64,000 bases of DNA from positions 1 through 64,000 of the forward strand of contig QANT01004553.1 of the NCBI GenBank assembly GCA_003254885.1, given 5' to 3'. A program made the translations under genes and the position numbers. Each line of letters opens with the position of its first letter. The stretch's first letter is position 1. This document shows positions 12,073 through 24,500 of this stretch, one piece after another. Origin of the DNA: Purshia tridentata (taxonomy: Eukaryota > Streptophyta > Magnoliopsida > Rosales > Rosaceae). The notes under the pieces were generated by a model. The model was not told where the DNA came from and ran no database searches. It saw only the letters and a list, made by a program, of their open reading frames with translations.

Positions 12073-12922
12073 GAGGTAATGGTGAAGTATCGTGTAGTGC
12101 TCTGTAGTCTCTATAGATAGAGAAGAATCTTCAAGTTAAGATTGGTTTGAATCTAATACCCTCTTTCCTGGCCAAACTTGGTGGTCTAAAGAATCCCATA
12201 AAGAAAGAGCATCAAAGAGTTCTCTTCGGATAGGATTTACCATTGGAATATCTGAAACGAAATTCGGATTTATATTTGACCATACTTTATAGCCAAAACC
12301 TTTATGGACACCATTTGAAAAGAAAAAAACACTTTTTTTTTTAATTACATCGGAGGGAAAATGGTTTGAATCGGAGTGTGTAAGGAAAAAGTTTTTATCC
12401 CGGGTATATATATATATGCTTCTCTGATCAATCTGAAGCACTTTCGATTTTATGGGAATTAGAGGAGGATTTGGTGAGGTGTTATGGGTTTAGGCACAAG
12501 TCCAAGTTGTCATTAGGTAGTGTACAAGAAGGCAGATGTTGCAATCTTGTATATTAATTTCTAGAAATCTCCACGAGGGGCCTTAGAAATGGTGAAAATT
12601 CATAGCAATGATGTCGAAGAAATAAGGTGCAACAGCTATCCATATCATATTAAATATCCGTACCTACTATGACACGAGGAATCATACTGACATTGTGATC
12701 GTGATGATGGAGCAATTTGAATTAAAGCTACCAAAAAGTCCTGGACTGTCACCAAGTTTTCTCTTAGTAAACATAAACTCTTTATTATAATTTTTCTCTG
12801 TAAGCAACAAAGAAAAAGAGTAACTGAGCACAACATAAGCACCATATTCCATCTTAAAACATCAAGCAGAGGTTGTAGAGGCAGAACGCACTTTGATGAT
12901 TTCCATAATAATCTCTCTGCTT

Positions 12923-13519
12923 TTAGGCTCCCCTTGATGTCCACTCAGCTTTCCAGTAGCCATTGCGCTTCCACGTGGCATTGCCATCAAAGCCATGGCA
13001 GTACTGAAGGCCATCATCACCACCACCCCAAGAGCTGCGCTCATATCTCGTTTCCTGCACTCTCAATGTTGCTGGAACATGCACCACTTCCTGGACAGTT
13101 TCATTATCATATCCACCATTCTCCATTGCATTGTTGAACATAGTACCACCACCATGTGACAACTGTGAGGCATTCATGACACTGATCAAAGGCAACTTTT
13201 TGGCACCAGAGGCAATATGGTTCTTATAGAAAGCACCACTGGTGCCAGAGCCAGAGACAGAGTTTGACTATCCATTTTGGTTCATGTTTTGGGCATGCCA
13301 TAAACCATCATGCAGAGCATGGCTTCCATCAAACATTGCATGGTGGTTAATGAACTGAGAATCAAGGCATAAAGAAGGCGCAATTTGCACACCTGAAATA
13401 TGGTTGTTATAGTCATTTTTTGAGTGCCAAGCAGCCTCCTGGTGCATGGAATAGCTCTGATGTTGAGCCTCTTGGTGCATGCCATAGCTCTGCTGCTGGA
13501 ACCCAAATGCACGACGCAT
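12923..13519 (-). pseudogene. Unknown Gln/His/Asn-rich protein, one internal TAG
   Basis: Starting at 13519 (MRRAFGFQQQSYGMHQEA) the frame runs 83 codons, meets TAG at 13270-13268, and continues in the same frame for another 114 codons to TAA at 12925-12923. The two halves have the same character: repeats QSYGMHQEA and QSYSMHQEA, then Gly/Asn/His-rich low-complexity sequence, ending with an aromatic, basic tail (ATWKRNGYWKAEW). This suggests one protein of about 198 residues interrupted by a single stop. A TATA box (TATAAATGG, 13561-13570) sits about 45 bases upstream, so the locus probably had, or has, a promoter. It may be a recent pseudogene, a null allele, a sequencing error, or a gene with a truncated 83-residue product. 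I do not recognise the family; the composition suggests a disordered protein. Confidence 0.5.
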
Positions 13520-13560
13520 ATCATTGGATCAGTGTGTTAGTTTTGGTTCATGTTGGGGGT

Positions 13561-13570
13561 TCCATTTATA
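13561..13570 (-). promoter_or_regulatory. TATA box upstream of the interrupted frame
   Basis: The minus strand reads CCTATAAATGGAACC, about 45 bases before the ATG at 13519. Confidence 0.5.
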
Positions 13571-13574
13571 GGCT

Positions 13575-15190
13575 TGATCCAAATGTAGTGTAAGTTGTAA
13601 CTAGATAAGAATGCATCTCATATCCGTTTATTGACTGACCATGTATGAATGGCTTATGCGTATGCAACACTTGGCGATTGAGTGCCTTCTCCATTTGTAT
13701 GCTTGTACAACTTTATTCCCAACTTTGAAGTGATACCAAGATCTTAGAAATTCTAGGCCAAATGGATAAGAAAACAATTACACCCAAAAAGGATATGATT
13801 CCCATTTTACCTGGGGATATTTTTATTTTTCAGTTCAAGAACGTGATAGGGTAGAATTATCAATATTTTGAGAGTTGATTCTGCTTACTTTGCAGGTCTA
13901 CCATACCCTGTCAATTATATATGAGTTAATACTCTGTCAATCCTGCAGTCTAGGACTTTATGGCTTATGTACAGCAAAATAAAATGGCATTCAACTCTGC
14001 GAGGGTTGATTAACGCTCAGTTGAGCCCATTGGTCGACACCAGACAGTTGGGTCACTACACCTCAGCGACCGATTGATTGCCAGTGCATTCTCCAACTAC
14101 CAGAGTTGATAAAACATAAGTATTTTATGAATATTCTCTGCACAACTTCATGTGCACAAATATTCCTTTTTTACATTGATTCTGTATTAAACAAATTACA
14201 TACATAATTTTTCATTTTATAGTTCCTTGTTGAAACTATCACCATTTCTCCACGACAAACTCATATGTGACAACTTCTCGGCCCAAAAGTCAAGACAAGA
14301 AGAAAGAAAAAAAAATCAGACAAGAAGACACTGCCAAGCATTAATCAACAGGAGATAATCTAAATATTCTGATCTGAATTCGGGATTCAAATCGAAACTG
14401 GATCTCAGAACTACTAAAGCTTCAAATTATGCATACTTGGTGTAAAACTTACACCAGTATAACTTGTATAAGACTATTAGTCTTGAATTTATGGTTTATG
14501 AGATGTGTTAACCCAAAGAAAACATAATTACTAAACATATCAAGTTACTGTCAAGTCATCTTAAACAAGTTATGCTAAGGTTGACTAGTGACTTGAACAC
14601 AGCATTATTTTCCCAAGTATTGGTGTACCAAAAAAAAAACGTCCCAAAGAATATATTCAAACAAAAGGAACATGGCAGGAAAAAAGAAAATGCACAGTCG
14701 CACATACTGCATTATCTAGTACGCATTTTGATCAATAAATGATCTAAAAGGCAATTCAGAGGTCACAAAGAAGGTCAGTTCACTGCATAAAGTCTCACAA
14801 ACAAAATTTCTCAACAAGGGCATGCAGGACCCTTGTACTGTCTTTTCGGTATATCCGGGGAATCAAGCAATATCAAAGCTAAAAAAACATAAGCACCTTG
14901 TGACAAATGTTACCAGCACAGCAGGCTCCCCCCTCTCAGTAGATAGGCATGCTCCACCTTTCATACTAAACCCCAACTCCAGGAAAAGTTATGTACAAAA
15001 CATTATCCTAAGTACCCAAGTCTGTCCAGTCCCCAAACAATACCAAAGAATGATAAAAATTAACCCAAGCCTCAGGCACAGCTATGTCAGCGACACACCA
15101 GTCATCGATTGTTCGGTTGAACCCTTCATGAAGAGTCACAGAAGCTGCATTACCAACTATCTTTACAGAAACAGACATCGAAACTTACTG
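13575..15190. other. Intergenic DNA and GT17 3' UTR
   Basis: No supported coding sequence. The plus-strand frame at 14822-15295 overlaps the 3' end of the minus-strand GT17 gene and has no family signal. The part nearest 15200 is probably GT17 3' UTR. Confidence 0.55.
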
Positions 15191-15199
15191 AAGAAAAGT

Positions 15200-17261
15200 T
15201 CAGCCACTCTCTGGCTGTCTTCTGCAATTTCCAGGCAAGAGAAATTTATACCTCTCTGCATTCTCAAACAGATGGGATGGAAGATGAACAGCTGAGAATG
15301 AATGAGGAATAGGTCCCATTTTCCCAATTATTTCCTTGAAGGTATACTCTTCAGGAAGCATATCAAATAAATCAGACCCCTTGCAGATTACCTTCTGGAC
15401 TCTTTTAGGGTTTAGATAGTTTGAAAATCTGACTCTATCATAATGGCTGTATGCTTTCATCTTAAATATGAACTCACTGATATAGCGAAAGCAAAAGCTA
15501 CAGTGCCACCCAGCATCTGCCAAGATGTCATCTGTCTGGCGATAATGCGCATACCTTGTCTCTCCCTTCCGATACCTGTGGACTGAGGCTCTCCAACTGT
15601 TATTGTCGACAAGAAACTCAAAGGAATATAGATAGTTCTTCAGCCGAAGATGGAGGATTTGAGGAATATCATCACACCACCTCAGGAGATTGATAGTGTG
15701 CCTGCTTGGGATCTCATCAACATCAGACATTATCAACAAGTCATCGTCAGTAATACCAGCTATTTTGAGAAGCTGATCCAATGCCACTCGCTGATATGCC
15801 TCCTCAACAAACGGGTTTTCCCCTCTCTTGAATCTACCTCCAATAGTCCCATAAGTCAACCGGGGCTCAACAAATTTGAACTGATCACGATATCGGGAAA
15901 AAAATAGAGGCTTTGACAATCCAGTAAAAGTTGAATTTGACTCGAGGAGAACAAACTGTGTTACGTAGGGGTATAATTCTTTCCATCGTACGGTAAGGAT
16001 GTCCATCTCATTACTGAACAAGACGGCATCAAAAACACGCCTAGGGTACTCACGGATCCCCCAACCATGAAGTTTGCAGAGGTTCTCCATGGACACATTT
16101 TCATGATAGTAGTGTGGGATATCATGAAAAGGTTTGGGGGGCGACTCCCATAGCGGCCGCAAGAAATATGAGATCTTCTGCCCATGCACATATATGCCAA
16201 AGATGCATGTCGGGATGAGTGTAAAAAGAATGATGAGAACTTTCACATCAAAGCCACGTAAAATGCAGCGAACTCTTGACATGCTCAACATTCGGCCTGA
16301 TTCCTGCACATTAGGAAAGGACATATTTGTGAGACTTAAGATGAACAGAAATAAAAAATTCCTAGAACTTTAAAATGATTCAGATGTAGATTCAATGAGG
16401 ATTACTACCTCTATTCATAATAAGCATAATGGATATCCAAAGCATAAACGACCACAAAGGATATTAATTCACAGATTTTTTTTAAGCTAACAAGCGACTT
16501 CCTTTTTTCTGTTATATCAACAATTTTATAAGTTTCATCCGAATTTCCCCAAGAACCATGTGGAGCAAGGTAACTGTGATAAAAATCATGAAAGCTATAT
16601 ATCCATTTAGTTAGTAAAAACCATTGTCAATTCAACACCAAAAGCCACCAACTTGTAATGTCACCTAGAGGAAACTGTGACTCAAACATTAATATTATAA
16701 AAAATATCAAAATTGAATTATCCACAAATTAATTAATGAGATGGGATAAAATCAGAAAGCCAAAAAGATAACAGGCGAAGAATTCCATGATCTTCATATA
16801 TATTTGCTAACAGAAAAACGGCAGGTAGCCCATCTGATCTGGTCGCCATATTTTCGACTGAACTGACCAGTGTCACAAAAACGGAGCTCTTAAAAAGCAC
16901 ACAGATTATGTTTGGTTGCTGAGAAAACTAAGGAAAATAAGTCAAAAACTGAACTTTTTTCATAAAGGAAAAGTTAAAAACTCTAATGCCCAAAAAAATT
17001 GCATTAAAAATATCGTAACAAAAGATAATAACTTTTAAACGCAAATTTCCGAAATATAACAGAATCCAATTGCTGCTACATTATTTGAGCAACCAAATAT
17101 GCATACCCAGAAAGCCAAAACCACTGACCATATACAAAGAAAAAAAATATTTTTATTTGAAACGGAAAAAAAATAGAGAAGAAAAGAACCTGGCCACAAA
17201 CATTGCCGCAAATATCATCAGTCTTCTTAGAGCAGTAATGACCTCCTCCTTCACCCATCAT
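15200..17261 (-). CDS. GT17 beta-1,4-N-acetylglucosaminyltransferase-like protein
   Basis: Two coding exons. Exon 1 is 17258 (or 17261)-17190 and encodes about 23 residues ending [12 protein letters not shown]. Exon 2 is 16303-15200 and starts [13 protein letters not shown]. The junction CAG|GT ... GCAG|GA is phase 0, giving about 390 residues. A transmembrane anchor at residues about 45-62 follows a short cytosolic tail, so this is a type II Golgi protein. The catalytic region is glycosyltransferase family 17: residues 68-110 with [26 protein letters not shown] at 112-124, and the acidic [10 protein letters not shown] at 215-224, a DxD-like metal/donor site. Animal GnT-III adds the bisecting GlcNAc to N-glycans. 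Plant members are conserved, but bisected N-glycans are not typical of plants, so the substrate is open. MM at the start leaves two possible first codons. Confidence 0.93.
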
Positions 17262-17700
17262 CCACCACATTCTGTCTCTCTTTCTCTCACTAACTCCACG
17301 ACCCACCAGATTTCAACTTCAAATACAGCAGATCGACCTTGAAAATTACCAAGCTATCCGACCCCAATACCAGAATCGGATGGCGAAATCGGAAATTTGG
17401 CAGCAGATTCGCTTCCCCCGATCTCTCCTCCCCAAGCAAAAACGTAAGCGTTTAGTCTTGTCTGGTTAAGCAGCTAAGCTCAAGCCCTCTCTGTCTCTCT
17501 GAAACACACAGATCAGAGATGCCTAAGAATTTCCAAAATGAGAGAAAATATCTCGTTTTTGGTTTAGGCCCTTTAGGGAAAAAGAAAGAATAAGAAATAG
17601 AATATGAAAAACCCGAAAAAGAGAGAAAAAAAAAGAGAGGAAAGAGAGAGAACGTTGAGAAAGAAGGTAATAAGTGTTAGAAGGAAAGGGTGTGTAGGCT
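17262..17700 (-). promoter_or_regulatory. Probable leader and promoter of the GT17 gene
   Basis: The minus strand here is rich in CT tracts, as in many plant 5' UTRs, and directly precedes the short first coding exon. No clear TATA box was found, so the transcription start is not placed. Confidence 0.4.
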
Positions 17701-20223
17701 GTGTCCTCTCTGGTATTGGGTGGCAGTTGTCCACACAACGCAACACTGCACCTACAAATTGAGCCGTTTCACTTGTCGTCTACCCCACTACTCCTTCTTC
17801 TTTTCTTTTCGGTTTCCTCAAATAAAATCTCTTCCTTTTTACTAAAATGCCTATTCGTTCCTTTCTTTATTTGGATGAGGCCGGAGGGTAGGGAAGTCAT
17901 TTCGATGGGGAACATGGGAAGGAGACGGGTTTGGCTGGGTCAGGAGGTCTGAGTCGGTGGGGCCCCACGCGGTCCATGACTGGCTCAAGACAACAACGCC
18001 ATGACGATGTGTCGTCTCCTCCTTGATTTGCTGACAATTGGTGCATTGCTAATTCCAGCCAGGTTCTATTGGAATCCAGGACACGTGGTTTCTTATGGTT
18101 GAATGCTTTGGTTTAATATCTTGTTCAAGGCCGTGTATTTCTAGGTGGATGGTTTGGGCCCTTTGGGCTTGGGGCTTGGATTGCTAATTACTAGTTCCAT
18201 TATTACCAGGACAAATTTAATGAGCACAATAGTAGTGGATGTGTACACAACTTACAACTAACTTAATTGTGTGAGTAGATGAATGAGGCCAAGCTGGCAT
18301 TTGAGAAAGTTTGGGGTCCTACCATGAGACTTTTCCTGGGATGAGAGAGAGAGAGAGTCCCTCTTTTTTTAGGCTCCCATTGGAAGGGGCTGAGATGGTG
18401 GGTGAGGGCACTTATTGACCATAACTCATATTATGGTCGAGGGGTCGAGTATCCCATTTCTTCAAAGGGGCAGCACATGGCTTAATCATTGTACACTTAT
18501 TGTGTTACTATATATTATTTCATCAACTCTAATTATTCCCTATAAGTTATTGTTACTCTAAGTCTTCTTCATTATTATATTGCTCAAGGATTCTTAACTT
18601 TTCCTTTTTTTTTTTTTTTTGTGGTTTAGGGTTTGAATATTTGCATGACTGGTGGTGATTCCTGTGAAGTGGTCGCCTAATGAAGTTGCAATTTGAGTGT
18701 TCTTTTTTTTGTCCTTTTCTGACTAATTCAATCACATGTAATAAGGCCCAATTCGTTGACAAATTATTTTTTTTTGTTCTCTTTTTTATTTTTATTTTTA
18801 TGGTCATCATTATTGAAATTAGTTCCAGATTACAAATTTATTTGATTAAACTAGACACTCTATTTGTTTTTGAAATAAGAGTTCTTTTATTTTCTGCTGG
18901 AACCCTACAAGAAATCAGAATGGAACAAAAAGTATAAATCAAATTCTTGTTAATTTCGTTGTAATTAAGATAAGAATTAACTAATTAAGATAGTGAACCG
19001 TCCATTTGAAGTTTCTAATCTCTAACTCTCCAATCAATCAAATGTGTTGGAAGTTGGAACAATTCATACTTGACGGGTCAACTCTAAACTGGATTATATA
19101 CCAGAATAATAACCATCTAAAAATCCTAATCTATATATGAGTCAATGTACGTCTACATGACCTTAAATTCATCAAAATTCCAAATTAAATAAATTAATTA
19201 CTAGGTAGGATGACTCCGAATCACAAAAGCCAAAATGACTGGTCCTGTTTTTATTCTAAATTCTAATGCTCTTTCCTTCCGATTTCCTTTCTCTCTGTTT
19301 TAGACTTTAGTCTCTTTCATGTATACGCTTTCACAGAGACTCAGAATCTGCCACATGTGGCCTTGCAAAGCAACTGAAACATCATCCCTAATTGTTAACT
19401 GGTGGCATTAAAATTTAAATTAGCAATTGCAACTATGATTTTGACCCAAATTATACAAAATAAAAAAGAAACAAAAAATCGGTGGGGTTGTACTTGACCC
19501 AAACGTAACGCTCAATTGGAGCAACGACTCAAGACCCACGTCAACTGGACTCAATTCATATTAATTTTGCTCTTGCATGTCGACTGACACTGATTGAAAA
19601 ATATATATATATATATATTCTGAATTTCTGACCAAAGTTAATTAAGTTTGATTGTGGGTAAAAACAAAGGAAGGTATTAGACATGGCTAGCTTGCATTGG
19701 TTTTTTATTAATCATGTGATTGATTACTATACATGAAAGTTGATCGATTAGGTATATTTGTACGTATAAGCTAGCTAGCAGTTTGGGAATAAAAACAGCT
19801 AGCTAGATTCATTGCTTGGCTTTTCAATAACATGTCATGTGCATGCATGGTTTTTTATATATAGCTAGCTAGTACGTCTTTAATCTCATTGATTGCCTTG
19901 ATTGGCTTTGTGGTTTCTAAGAAAAGTGGTTAAAAAGTTTGGAAAGACATTTTTAATTTACGTGATGTACCTGCTGGAACTTGATAGGGGCAGCTAATGA
20001 GCACTTGATAATTCAGTTTCAATGTTAATCCACCGTTGGCAGAATTATAGGCGTCCTCTACCACTATCCTTCTCTGTCTGAATAATATAACGACATGTAG
20101 CATAGACATTAGACAGTAGCAGTCGTGTTGGCCCATTTAAAATGTTCAACCAATTCGGTACGTTTTTACAACTTTATTTAAAGTCAAACAATAAGGCTTG
20201 CAAATAACGTTTGAAGAATGGTA
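17701..20223. other. Intergenic, no gene seen
   Basis: AT-rich DNA with a T-run at 18602-18620, a (TA)n run near 19602-19618 and several AGCTAGCTAG stretches (about 19800 and 19865). No reading frame shows a protein-family signature. Confidence 0.6.
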
Positions 20224-20233
20224 TTAATTAAAA

Positions 20234-21493
20234 TGCAAATGTGCCAAAACCCCAAAATAGAGTTAGAATATTCTTAAACTCTCAGTTTATATTAAACTCT
20301 CCCAAAACCCCCTAGTTAACTAATATCCAACTAAGTTTGACCTTTATTTTTCTAATATTCTAATTATAACCTTAGACAAAACATAACCACATTTCTATTT
20401 CTCTCTCTCTCTCTCTTACATCTGGTTTCCCTTCTCAAGCTCAGTTGTCGGTGCATGCTCCATTGTCCGGCAACGATTGCCGACGAGACTGGTCCTAATC
20501 TTATCGTCTCTTCTCCCTCTTCCTCTGCCTGCCCTCCATTTGCTCGGAAACCACGCGCCGAAGCCATATTGAGTCTAGGCAGAGTTGAGTTCCCTCGTCG
20601 ACGATCCATTGATTCCGGCAAGGACAAGCTACCGGGCTGCCAGGGACAGTTTCTTCTCGTCGTCCCGAGTCTGCTGGAGTCATCTTCTCGTCGTCCCAAC
20701 GCCAACACACTGCCCATTTCGAAGGAGAGAAGCCCAGAGTCGTGGCGGTATTCAAGTACCAGATCTGTGTTGAAGATGATCTAGTACACCTGGCTTTTTG
20801 GATGAGATCAAGTTTGGGGCATGCAACTTTGGCTAGTTTTTTAAGATTCATTCATTCATTTTATGTGTTAAAGTTGAATCATAGAGATAATAGTGTAATT
20901 ATATGTTTATGTTGAAATTGTGCCTCTGAAATATGATGAATTAAATTTTCAGGTGAAAACAAATTTGGACTACGATGGCAACATTGCCTAGGATTTTAGT
21001 TTGAGATTGAACAATATAGCCTCGGGTTTGAGTTTTTTTAGTGAAATTGTGTAACTGTAGCGAAGGTGTAACTGTTTTTTTAGCGAAGGTTTAGTTAAGG
21101 TGTAACTGTTTTTTTAGCGAATTTGTAACTGTTTTTTTAGTAAAGGTGTAACTATTTTGTTTAGCGAAAGTTTAGTTAAGGTGTAACTGTTTTTTTTATA
21201 GACATACAAGTTTTTTTTATGTTGAAAAATAATAGTGTAATTATTTGTACTTATTTTTTTAGTGTAATTGTATTCTTGAAATTTAGTTTTAGTGTAATTG
21301 TATTTCAAAAATATAGTTACACTGCGCGTCAGTGCACGCGTCAGCGCGCCTGTCAGCTACGTCAGCTCACGTCAGAGCGCGTCAGAGGGGTAAATAAGAT
21401 ATTATAAATTTTAGGGGGTTTTGGGAGAATTTCTAAATGGGTGAGGGCTTAGGAAAGTTTTTTTATGATTAGAGGGTTTATAAAAAATTACTG
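20234..21493. mobile_element. Putative non-autonomous Mutator-like element (Pack-MULE-like)
   Basis: A 1,260-bp segment is flanked by the identical 10-mer TTAATTAAAA (20224-20233 and 21494-21503), the size of Mutator target duplications. The ends are imperfect inverted repeats about 80 bp long; the best-kept core is CTCCCAAAACCCCCTA, seen directly near 20300-20316 and inverted near 21411-21430. The interior from about 20440 to 20780 is markedly richer in G+C than its surroundings, with open frames on both strands that match nothing I recognise. From about 21050 to 21210 there is a degenerate tandem repeat of the phrase gtgtaactgtttttttagcg. No transposase is present. The GC-rich core could be captured host sequence. 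The flank is AT-rich, so chance similarity of the target duplication is possible. Confidence 0.55.
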
Positions 21494-21503
21494 TTAATTA
21501 AAA

Positions 21504-24500
21504 GCATCATTCTCCATAATTTTTCTGGTCAAATCATTCTTCATTTGAATGGTTTCAATAGCCAAACCGGAGAATTGAGACCGCCGCGTTGTTTGGGTCA
21601 AGTCCTCATGGCCTCAACTCTCAAGTAGTGGTTTCATCTAGCATTGTAATGCCCAATGGGAATTAGTCTAATGGGTCAGTCAAGGCCCATAATACAAATA
21701 TGTATTAAAAGTTGGGCCCAACAAGAACATATGATATAAAAATCGATTTAGGGTATCTGTAACATTTTGAAATGAATGGAATTTTGATGAATGTGAAAGT
21801 GTGTTGGACGTGACAGTAGTGTGTAGAATGAGTGATAGACAAAGAAGGCATGCAAATGCAAGAGCGCACGTGTGCAAGGCAACTGGGTTGGTGTAGAAGG
21901 TTTGTCAATGGCCTACTTAAGATTATTCATTCTGATATACGCATGCAAGCTAAACCCCCAATACTGTCAATATTCTTCAGTTCAGAGACAAACTTCACAT
22001 GTTGGGATGCTAATATGGTATGCTAGATAGTGTGCATATCTTCTATAATATCTTTTAGTTGGCTCTGTCTTTTTCAGTCTTGTCCATATTAATGTGCAAA
22101 AAAACATGCTCTATATGTAATGGGGCTTGTGTTGTCATCCACTTATCTGGGCATCTACAGCGTTTGGTCACTGTAAAATGGACCCCAATTCTCATCACTA
22201 TCTGCTTCACACTCTCTTCCTCTTGTAGTCTTGTGCACCACCAACAAGAAGTTGGATGCTTCTGATTGTTCAAATTAAATTGATGTTTGATTTAGAGTAG
22301 ACACACTGCTTTTTTGCATTTATGAACAAGGCTAGGGCTGACATTCTTTGATTAACCAATTAGTCAAGCCAGCCCAATTACATAATTTATGCTTGGATTG
22401 GATCTTGCTGATAATTTGGGTTAAGCCCATTAATGTCTGTCATTAGAAACTCAAACCATGCAACAATTTATCATCTTCAAGATAACTAGCTAGATAAGCA
22501 CTTTTTGTTTTGGGTTCCTTGCTGCAGTCTCAACTTTTGGCATATGGGATGAACAGTTTGCACTTATTACATACACCTGCTCGTACATGGTGGTCCAATG
22601 GAATTCATCAAGCACATTCTTCTTGGGTGACCTAATCACTACTCCTTATGCAATTTTGGCCACAAGCTAGGTCCATTCTCAATAATGAGATCAGATCATA
22701 ACTTGCTCAAAAGGCTAACCTTAAATCAAAGAAAAGAAGCAGAATAGTACTCATATCATCAACACAGCAACAGGTGCCACACCCTCAAACTTCAACTAAC
22801 ACTCCAAATCTTATCAATTAATTCTTTCTCTCTTTCTTTTCCCTCTCCTTTAACTCAAAGTTGACCAAGACTTGCTCTCTCTGGTGCTCATTGCTATGGT
22901 TATGGATGGGGCCTCAATGATTACCATTATCTTTTTCTGTGTGTGGGTTTAATGGTTTATGCTCTACTCTATTATTCTATAGCAATGCTAGCCCATGTTC
23001 ATCAAGTTTTCAAAATCTTATGCTCTGGTATATTGTTATTCTATAGCAATCTAATGTTTAAAAACAGTTTTTCAAGACCCAGACAAATACGCCCTTAGGT
23101 TTCTGCCAACCTCAAAACTCCCTTTTGATTTTTATTTTTGGACAATTGATCAACTTTTGAGTACATTCATGAACAGAAATGTTACACTCATGAATGATGC
23201 AATAATTGAAAAAACTTTCAACCCAAAAGCGAAGGAGAGTTGAATGACACGTATGCTTGCCCTCATCATCATGATCGAATTTATCTTATAACCGACCCGA
23301 AATAGAGAAATTAAGGAAGGAATTATCAGTTTGGTCTTTCAGATTATGTTAATCTAGAACACCTTTAATAAAGTTGATAACAATCCATACCAGCTGACAC
23401 TGCCTTTTGTTTTTTTTTTTCAGCCATTTGTTGGAACACACTCCCAATTCACCGATGATATCGTGGAAAACATATGCAAATTAAATGGATGTTGTACATA
23501 TGTGAGTTATGTCTCATATATAATATGATATAAGGTCTAACCATTTTTACGTGAGATTCTATACGATATGAATAAAGTGTGATTCAATATTAAATCTAAC
23601 AGGTAAATTGTCTGTTTTAATGTCAAGTATTTATGACTTTATTAGAAATTTAGGTCATTTAATGTGGGATTAGTACTATTGATTGTAAGAGGTAAAACTA
23701 AGCTCAAAAGTAATTTACTTTGTTGGGTCTGTGAGCAAAACAGAGGAGTGTCAAGTGTGAATTTCAAGCCACCAAAGAGGACAGGATATATGGTATGATG
23801 ATGTATATCTTTCACGTCAAAGCAAGCCTCGAGAAAAAGCATGCTTATGATAATTGGATTAGTACAAATCAAGCATATAAATAGAAGCTTATCGATGACC
23901 TTTAATTTTTTCATGGTCAATAATATGCTTAAAGTAAAAACACAATTGTCATTTCACACTCATCTTGCCCATACATGCTTTGCACGCGAATCTTTGACAA
24001 ATCGTAGAGGAGAGTGGGTATCTTAGGGAAGCGAGATGTTCCTCATCATTAACCAACTACAACTACAAAATGTGATTTTCAAGCTTTTAACCTTCTTCAT
24101 TTTGACTATCTTCCCCTCAGATCTCCACCATTACCTGTCTGTAAAGTGTAATTAAACTACCTAATACTCAAAATCAAAGACCAAATTACCAAACTATTGT
24201 ATGGTATTTGGCTATTTGCAGGTAAATTAACCCTACAATTACAAAAGACTGGTTTGTTTTATGTGGCCTAATTCTATTTGGAAAGAGAAGGGTCGTTATC
24301 AACATTATCGCTTTTATCCACCTCTGGTTCTTCCCATATTGACTCTTCATTTAGTTTTACTTTTATGTGGATCCTCTGATATATTCAAAGCAAATCATAG
24401 TTATCTTTGCCCCTTTAGACCAAATGTGGCAATTGGCAGTTGTGATGTAACAAAGAGAAAATGTTTAAGAAAGCACTTTCTTGGTGGCCCTAGTCTTCAG

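Noticed and set aside
20455-20851. Overlapping long frames on both strands in the GC-rich segment.
   Set aside because: High GC makes stops rare in all frames; no frame shows a recognisable domain, and the segment lies inside the putative Mutator-like element.
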